The position numbers and the translations under genes were made by a program. The notes beneath the pieces were generated by a model. The model searched no databases, had not been told where the DNA came from, and saw nothing but the letters and a program-made list of their open reading frames with translations. Below, piece after piece: positions 7,753 to 12,117 of a stretch of 12,117 nt of DNA. How positions within the stretch are numbered: position 1 is the stretch's first letter; every line of letters begins with the position of its first letter. This DNA is from a bacterium. Its GTDB lineage: Bacteria > Babelota > Babeliae > Babelales > JABDEC01. The DNA lies in assembly GCA_947481115.1 (NCBI GenBank), contig CANKEI010000032.1:1-12117 (forward strand). Direction: 5' to 3'.

Positions 7753-8062
7753 TTAGATTTTCAGTAGCTCTTTATCTTCTTCATCGATTAGTGCAAATTG
7801 CAGTTCAGTGCCACCAAGTGACTGCTTAACCAGCTCTTTAAGATCTATCACTGCTTGATCTAGTGAGCCAATCACATCGATTAAAGCCCAACCCTAATGC
7901 TTCAGAACCAGAAAAATCTTCTGCTTCTAAAGCAGCAATTTTTTCAATTGGGATATGTCGACGCTCAAAAACATCATGACAAAATGCACGATATACTTGC
8001 TCTAACTTTTTGGTGACTCTTTGTTTAGCTTCTTCAGTCCATTCGCCCTCAGGTGTATACAT
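7753..8062 (-). pseudogene. 3' remnant of an SppA-type (S49) signal peptide peptidase, truncated and frameshifted
   Basis: From 8062 down, the minus strand encodes MYTPEGEWTEEAKQR, then VYRAFCHDVFERR and EDFSGSEALGLG. This is the tail region of SppA-like proteases, where 'lt.e....... y..F...va..R' precedes 'G.eA...GLiD.iG'. The frame breaks after the GGC at 7886-7888. Removing one T from the TTT at 7885-7883 restores LIDVIGSLDQAVIDLKE, then a Leu/Glu-rich tail to a TAA at 7755-7753. Only about 100 residues remain, whereas S49 proteins usually have 300 or more. The catalytic Ser/Lys core is absent, and no homologous sequence is evident upstream of about 8107, where the same frame meets a stop. 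A living SppA would cut cleaved signal peptides in the inner membrane; this copy cannot. Family assignment rests on motif resemblance and is moderately sure; that the gene is broken is clear. Confidence 0.65.
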
Positions 8063-8142
8063 TAGCCATATTGTAAAAGTTGAGTTTAGGGCTAGACTAA
8101 CTACAGTTTAAAATCTTTAATAATCAGGCGATAATTAAATTT

Positions 8143-8778
8143 ATGAAAAATATGCACATGCAAAAATTACTTTTGATCCTTATAACTTTAACTAGTTCAC
8201 AAGTTGTAGCCATGCAATCCGGCACCATCAGCGCCAGAGTAACTAGCACTGCGGTAAGATTAGGTGCCACTAAAGTAGCTAAACGAACTAATACGTCTGT
8301 GGTGCACCACCTCTCTGCAGTATGGCAAACTCCTAAACACATGGAATACATCCAGACGCATGAAAATTATCTTGCTCAACAACTAAGGGGGATTAAGCCT
8401 TTAGATACTACCGAAATTGCTATCCGCGCAGCACTGTTAAGCAATATTATTAAACAGGCGGAATTTTTAACTTGGGAACAAGCAACAGATGTAGCAACAG
8501 CGCATGTGCAACACACTATACTAGCTGAAAAAAGCGCCATGCTGAATCGCAGAGAACTGGTGCCAGTAATTCATGCTTGCAGACACGCCTTAGCTGCAGA
8601 AGTGCCATTATTCTCATCTTCACGTACCATAAAATTTCCATTTGCACCTGGATTTGCAATCTATCCATTTCGTTTCGGTGCCGGCTTAAAGCTGTATAAC
8701 ACTGCCATAGCGCTAAACAAAAAAGTAACCCCTTGTCAAAGGACCTACTATAGTCAAATCACCTGCAATACTAAATAA
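8143..8778 (+). CDS. Secreted protein of unknown function
   Basis: A 211-residue precursor I do not recognise. Residues 1-23 form a signal peptide (MKNMHMQKLL then a hydrophobic core), probably cut after VVA at 23. Met6 could be the true start, giving a shorter leader. The mature part is mainly helical and Ala-rich up to about residue 155. An aromatic, Pro/Phe-rich patch follows (KFPFAPGFAIYPFRFGAG, about 164-181), and the tail has two Cys (198, 208) that could pair in the periplasm; Cys146 is a third. Shine-Dalgarno is weak (AGG 14 bases upstream). The stop lies 21 bases before the SNF2 helicase gene on the same strand, so they may be co-transcribed, although a secreted protein and a DNA helicase have no obvious shared task. 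Codon use and base composition match its neighbours. Confidence 0.7.
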   Translation: MKNMHMQKLLLILITLTSSQVVAMQSGTISARVTSTAVRLGATKVAKRTNTSVVHHLSAVWQTPKHMEYIQTHENYLAQQLRGIKPLDTTEIAIRAALLSNIIKQAEFLTWEQATDVATAHVQHTILAEKSAMLNRRELVPVIHACRHALAAEVPLFSSSRTIKFPFAPGFAIYPFRFGAGLKLYNTAIALNKKVTPCQRTYYSQITCNTK

Positions 8779-8799
8779 ATTATAAGTAGATTTTAAATT

Positions 8800-11049
8800 A
8801 TGGCACCCAGTAAAATTGTCTATTTCCATCTAGCAGAACAAAAACATAATTCTAAATATCCTTTCGCATTTTTAGCTACTTATACCCTATCAATTGATCA
8901 GGTCGCAGCGCTACATATTCCACTGGGCCGAGTTTTACAAGAAAATCACGTCGATCGCAACGCATTACTTTTAGAACTTTTAAGGCCTATTCAAAAAGCG
9001 GCCGAAGCCAGCGTTTTTCTAAAAAGCTTACTGACGACTGACGCTATTTTTAAGCCTACTGCTTTAACAGCGATGCAGGCTTATGCCTTTCTCAAAGATT
9101 TACCATTATACGAGGCCGCTGGGATTATAATTAAAGTACCAAATTGGTGGAATAGCAAAAAACCACCCCGCCCTGCCATAACACTCAAATTGGGCAATGG
9201 ATCACAAGCGTTAGCCGGTTTAGATGCCTTATTAGATTTTAATTTATATGTTGCTTTGCCTGATGGTAGCCAGTTATCTAATCAAGAATTAAATGACATA
9301 CTTGCAACTCAAGACAATCTAGTTAGAATTCGTGGCCAATGGTTAGAGCTTGATCAACAGAAGCTACGGCAAGTTTTAGACTATTGGGGTAAAAAAAGTA
9401 AGCGCGGATTGTCGTTTGCAGAAAGCTTACGCTATGCAGCTGGCTTTCATGATGCTGCTACCACCGATGAGATTGCTAACGATGTAGCAGAATGGTCCAC
9501 CATATTAGAAGGCGCACAGCTGCAAAAAATATTATCTTTTATACGCGACCCCGAATCCCAGGGTGGCACAGCTATTAAAACTATCTTAAGGCAAAATCTT
9601 AAGGCACAGTTACGTCCTTATCAACTACATGGTGTCTCATGGTTATGGACACTTTATAATATGCAACTTGGGGGCTGCTTAGCGGATGATATGGGACTAG
9701 GTAAAACAATGCAGATTTTATCGCTGCTGTTATTAGCGCAAAATTCTAATGCTGAAAATAAATATTTATTAATCTTGCCGGCCTCTTTATTGGGCAACTG
9801 GGTAGCAGAAATCAAGCAATTTGCGCCAACACTACGCTATTATGTCTTGCATAGTTCGGAAAATAATATTGACGCCAGTGAGATTAATACTGGAAAAATA
9901 CCCAATTTAACCAATTTAAATTTAGTAATCACGACTTATGGCTTAGCTAGCCGTCTAGACTTTTTGCATCATATAAATTGGGACATAATTATTATTGACG
10001 AAGCACAAGCAATTAAAAACCCAAATGCTAAACAAACCAGGATAATTAAAACATTACCTGGACGTGTTAAATTTGTTTTGACTGGTACGCCTATCGAAAA
10101 TAACTTACTTGATCTTTGGTCCCTATTTGACTTAATTGCGCCAGGGTTATTGGGGTCAAGTAAAAAATTTATAAAATTAGTTAATTCAGAACAAAAACCG
10201 CAAGCCTATTCGGCTATTCAACGCTTAATTAAGCCCTATATTTTACGAAGATTAAAAAATGATAAACGCATTATTAATGATCTGCCAGATAAAACTGAAT
10301 TAATAGCTTATTGCACGCTAACCAAACAGCAAGCTGTTCTATATCAAACAACTGTCGATGAATTAAAAGCCTTGCTAGATAGTGGCGTTAAAGATATCCA
10401 ACGTAGTGGCTTAGTATTATCTTATCTGATGCGCCTCAAGCAAATTTGTAACCACCCTAACCAATGGCTAGGGCATAATCAATATTCAGCCGACACCAGT
10501 GGTAAATTCATACGTTTGCATGAACTATGTTCTGTAATCGCCGAAAAAAACGAAAAGGTATTAATTTTTACCCAGTTTCGCGAAATTATACCGGCCTTAT
10601 CTGAATTCTTAGCTACTATTTTCGCTAAGCCGGGATTAGAACTACATGGTGGCACGCCTATCAAAAAGCGTGCCGCATTAGTTAAAGCGTTTCAGCAACC
10701 AGATGGGCCACCCTTTTTTGTGCTATCGCTGAAAGCAGGCGGCACTGGTTTAAATTTAACTAATGCCGCGCATGTAATCCATTTTGACCGCTGGTGGAAT
10801 CCTGCCGTAGAGCAACAAGCTACTGATCGAGCCTATCGTATCGGTCAAAAAAATAATGTTTTAGTCCACAAACTCGTCTGCCGCGGTACAATTGAAGAAA
10901 ATATTGATAAGATTATTGCTGCAAAAAGTACTTTGGCTAATACTTTTATAAAATCAAAACGAGAAATAGCATTATCAGAATTAAGCAATTCAGAGCTACT
11001 AAATCTAATATCATTAGATTTAAATCGCGCTCTAGCAGATAAGGTATAA
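8800..11049 (+). CDS. SNF2-family DNA helicase/translocase (HepA/YwqA type)
   Basis: A 749-residue cytoplasmic SF2 ATPase. The N-terminal third (to about 255) resembles the SNF2-associated region, including VPNWWNSKKPPRP (Trp116, Trp117). Motor motifs follow in order: LRPYQLHGVSWL (Q-like region, about 270), ADDMGLGKT (motif I, 295-303, Lys302), DEAQ (motif II, 400-403), LTGTPIEN (motif III, 427-434), VLIFTQF (start of the second RecA lobe), SLKAGGTGLNL (motif V, 643-653) and QATDRAYRIGQ (motif VI, 673-683). All key residues are present, so it should be active in hydrolysing ATP and moving on double-stranded DNA. Members of this group are often somewhat longer; the difference lies in the N-terminal region. 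The next gene begins four bases after its stop codon and encodes a SWIM protein, the typical partner. Function in bacteria is poorly known; DNA repair or nucleoprotein remodelling is inferred. No strong ribosome binding site precedes ATG 8800, perhaps because of coupling to the gene before it. Confidence 0.92.
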   Translation: MAPSKIVYFHLAEQKHNSKYPFAFLATYTLSIDQVAALHIPLGRVLQENHVDRNALLLELLRPIQKAAEASVFLKSLLTTDAIFKPTALTAMQAYAFLKDLPLYEAAGIIIKVPNWWNSKKPPRPAITLKLGNGSQALAGLDALLDFNLYVALPDGSQLSNQELNDILATQDNLVRIRGQWLELDQQKLRQVLDYWGKKSKRGLSFAESLRYAAGFHDAATTDEIANDVAEWSTILEGAQLQKILSFIRDPESQGGTAIKTILRQNLKAQLRPYQLHGVSWLWTLYNMQLGGCLADDMGLGKTMQILSLLLLAQNSNAENKYLLILPASLLGNWVAEIKQFAPTLRYYVLHSSENNIDASEINTGKIPNLTNLNLVITTYGLASRLDFLHHINWDIIIIDEAQAIKNPNAKQTRIIKTLPGRVKFVLTGTPIENNLLDLWSLFDLIAPGLLGSSKKFIKLVNSEQKPQAYSAIQRLIKPYILRRLKNDKRIINDLPDKTELIAYCTLTKQQAVLYQTTVDELKALLDSGVKDIQRSGLVLSYLMRLKQICNHPNQWLGHNQYSADTSGKFIRLHELCSVIAEKNEKVLIFTQFREIIPALSEFLATIFAKPGLELHGGTPIKKRAALVKAFQQPDGPPFFVLSLKAGGTGLNLTNAAHVIHFDRWWNPAVEQQATDRAYRIGQKNNVLVHKLVCRGTIEENIDKIIAAKSTLANTFIKSKREIALSELSNSELLNLISLDLNRALADKV

Positions 11050-11052
11050 AAT

Positions 11053-11817
11053 ATGAGCTGGAACAATTATGGCTATCCTCCCCGCGTAAAAGTGGCTGAA
11101 CATAAAGAGCAAATTGCTAAAAAATTAGCCAAATTACTAAAAAAACAGCCTGATCTACAACCTGTACTAGGCGTTGGCAATAAAGCTGTGGCTAAAACTT
11201 TTTGGGGTAAAGCTTGGTGTGAAAATATTGAATCTTATCAAGATTACGCTTACCGTATAGATCGTGGACGTTCTTATGCGCGACGTGGTGCAATTTTAGA
11301 TTTGAAAATAAAATCTGGCATAGTCCAAGCATTAGTATATGGCACAAAGGTCTATAAAGTAGAAATCTCCATTACTGCAGCTACATCCATGGCCTGGCAA
11401 AATTTAATTACTGAGTGTGCAGGAAAGATCAATTCTTTAATTGAGTTACTACAGGGGAAATTCTCTGAGCATATTATGCAAGTTATTACCCAACCAGATA
11501 AAGGCTTATTTCCTAAACCAAATGAGATTAAATTTAGCTGTTCTTGCTTAGATCATGCCATGTTATGCAAACATACCAGTGCTGTTTTATATGGCATTGG
11601 CATGCGTTTAGATGATGCACCAGAACAATTGTTTTTATTACGCCAAGTTGATCATACTGAACTATTATCAAGTGTAAATAACGATCTCTCGCTAGAGATT
11701 ACTACTTCTACACCAATTATAGATACTGACATAGAAACATTGTTTGGCATCGATCTTCTCCCTAAAGCTCCTGCCAAAGTTAAAAAAATTAAATCAAAGC
11801 AAAAGATAAACAAATGA
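11053..11817 (+). CDS. SWIM zinc-finger protein, partner of the SNF2 helicase
   Basis: A 254-residue cytoplasmic protein. The N-terminal part has the family's FWGKAWCENIE, DRGRSYARRGAILDL and VQALVYGTKVYKVEI. The SWIM zinc site is CSCLDHAMLCKH (CxC-x6-CxH) with Cys163, Cys165, Cys172 and His174, followed by the usual 'LFLLRQVD' segment. The tail from about 235 is Lys-rich, as in a DNA-contacting end. SWIM domains bind DNA or protein. In many bacteria this gene sits beside an SNF2 helicase (B. subtilis ywqA/ywqB), and the pair here is separated by only three bases. AAGG at 11041-11044, inside the end of the helicase gene, is the likely ribosome binding site, so translation is probably coupled. 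It likely guides or regulates the helicase. That role is inferred from pairing; the family call is firm. Confidence 0.9.
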   Translation: MSWNNYGYPPRVKVAEHKEQIAKKLAKLLKKQPDLQPVLGVGNKAVAKTFWGKAWCENIESYQDYAYRIDRGRSYARRGAILDLKIKSGIVQALVYGTKVYKVEISITAATSMAWQNLITECAGKINSLIELLQGKFSEHIMQVITQPDKGLFPKPNEIKFSCSCLDHAMLCKHTSAVLYGIGMRLDDAPEQLFLLRQVDHTELLSSVNNDLSLEITTSTPIIDTDIETLFGIDLLPKAPAKVKKIKSKQKINK

Positions 11818-11846
11818 AAGCTTTCAGGAATGCATAAACGATAGGA

Positions 11847-12117
11847 CTACTCTGCCGTCCAATCTGCAAGCGATTTTCTAGTCAGTTCGGTATGCATTTG
11901 AGCTGTACGATATGCTTCTAATAATTCTGTATATTCACGGCGTTGACGATAATCTAATGGCATGCCATAACACCCACATTCCCGCGATCTCAATTTTAAA
12001 TTTTTAATTTCTTGAATTTAAATCAACTCTCTTCACAAAAAGTTGATCATGCTCCAAACTTAGCGCTTGATAATTAAATCATCATAAGCAGGGTAAGAAG
12101 CATGATAATTGATGAAG
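11847..12117 (-). pseudogene. 3' end of an unrecognised gene with two apparent indels, cut by the window edge
   Basis: Read from the edge, the minus strand gives a protein-like stretch ending YPAYDDLIIKR, then TAA at 12062-12060. Adding one T there continues as LSLEHDQLFVKRVDL. Dropping one A from the AAA at 12019-12017 then continues as IQEIKNLKLRSRECGCYGMP, followed by DYRQRREYTELLEAYRTAQ and a tail ending SLADWTAE with TAG at 11849-11847. Corrected, this is a coherent, charged, helix-rich C-terminus, likely a coiled coil, with a CGC motif. As sequenced, three in-frame stops lie upstream of the last 56 codons. I do not recognise the family. The alternative is an upstream gene ending at 12060 plus a tiny separate ORF (TTG at 11993 or ATG at 11963). 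It converges on the SWIM gene with 29 bases between them. Confidence 0.5.

Noticed and set aside
8071..8098. TTGTAA plus TAGACT as a promoter for the gene at 8143
   Set aside because: Both boxes match consensus poorly, and several equal candidates lie nearby, so no choice is justified.
8124..8351. 75-codon minus-strand frame opposite the secreted 211-residue gene
   Set aside because: It is antisense to a signal peptide and a coherent protein, with no ribosome binding site and no recognisable pattern.
11815..11826. Perfect 12-base palindrome TGAAAGCTTTCA across the SWIM stop codon
   Set aside because: It has no loop space for a hairpin and no T tract after it, so terminator function is not supported.

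Overview
The window is AT-rich bacterial DNA with the standard code (TGA and TAA stops) and tight gene packing. No rRNA, tRNA, CRISPR array or transposase is visible. Many products carry signal peptides, and one ends like an outer-membrane beta-barrel, so the cell envelope is Gram-negative (diderm). AT richness, many unrecognised secreted proteins, Gly-rich linkers and decaying genes would fit a host-associated lineage such as Candidatus Dependentiae (Babeliae). That placement is an inference from style, not from a marker gene.

Layout. Left edge (1-255): a possible divergent gene start at the extreme left, then a weak promoter and a good ribosome binding site. Then come two plus-strand genes: a 938-residue secreted protein with a caspase-like (clan CD) His/Cys motif pair (256-3072), and a FAD-dependent amine/amino-acid oxidase-like protein (3100-4374) whose ribosome-binding region is a run of eight G. 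A three-gene minus-strand operon faces them (7603 down to 4387). In order of transcription it holds an AAA ATPase of the DUF4143 type with a one-base frameshift just before Walker A, a secreted seven-bladed YVTN beta-propeller, and a small outer-membrane beta-barrel-like protein.

Middle (7604-8142): the operon's upstream region and a decayed 3' remnant of an SppA-type (S49) signal peptide peptidase, truncated at its 5' side and also frameshifted. Right part: a plus-strand operon with a 211-residue secreted protein of unknown function (8143-8778), an SNF2-family helicase (8800-11049) and a SWIM zinc-finger protein (11053-11817). The helicase and SWIM genes are a conserved bacterial pair (compare B. 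subtilis ywqA/ywqB) that probably acts together on DNA. At the right edge, on the minus strand, is the 3' end of an unrecognised gene that reads coherently only if two single-base indels are corrected.

The most notable points are the secreted caspase-like protein, the G8 tract in a ribosome-binding region (a possible phase switch), and four apparent single-base indels in three minus-strand genes beside seven intact ORFs. The indel pattern suggests active gene decay, although assembly error is not excluded.
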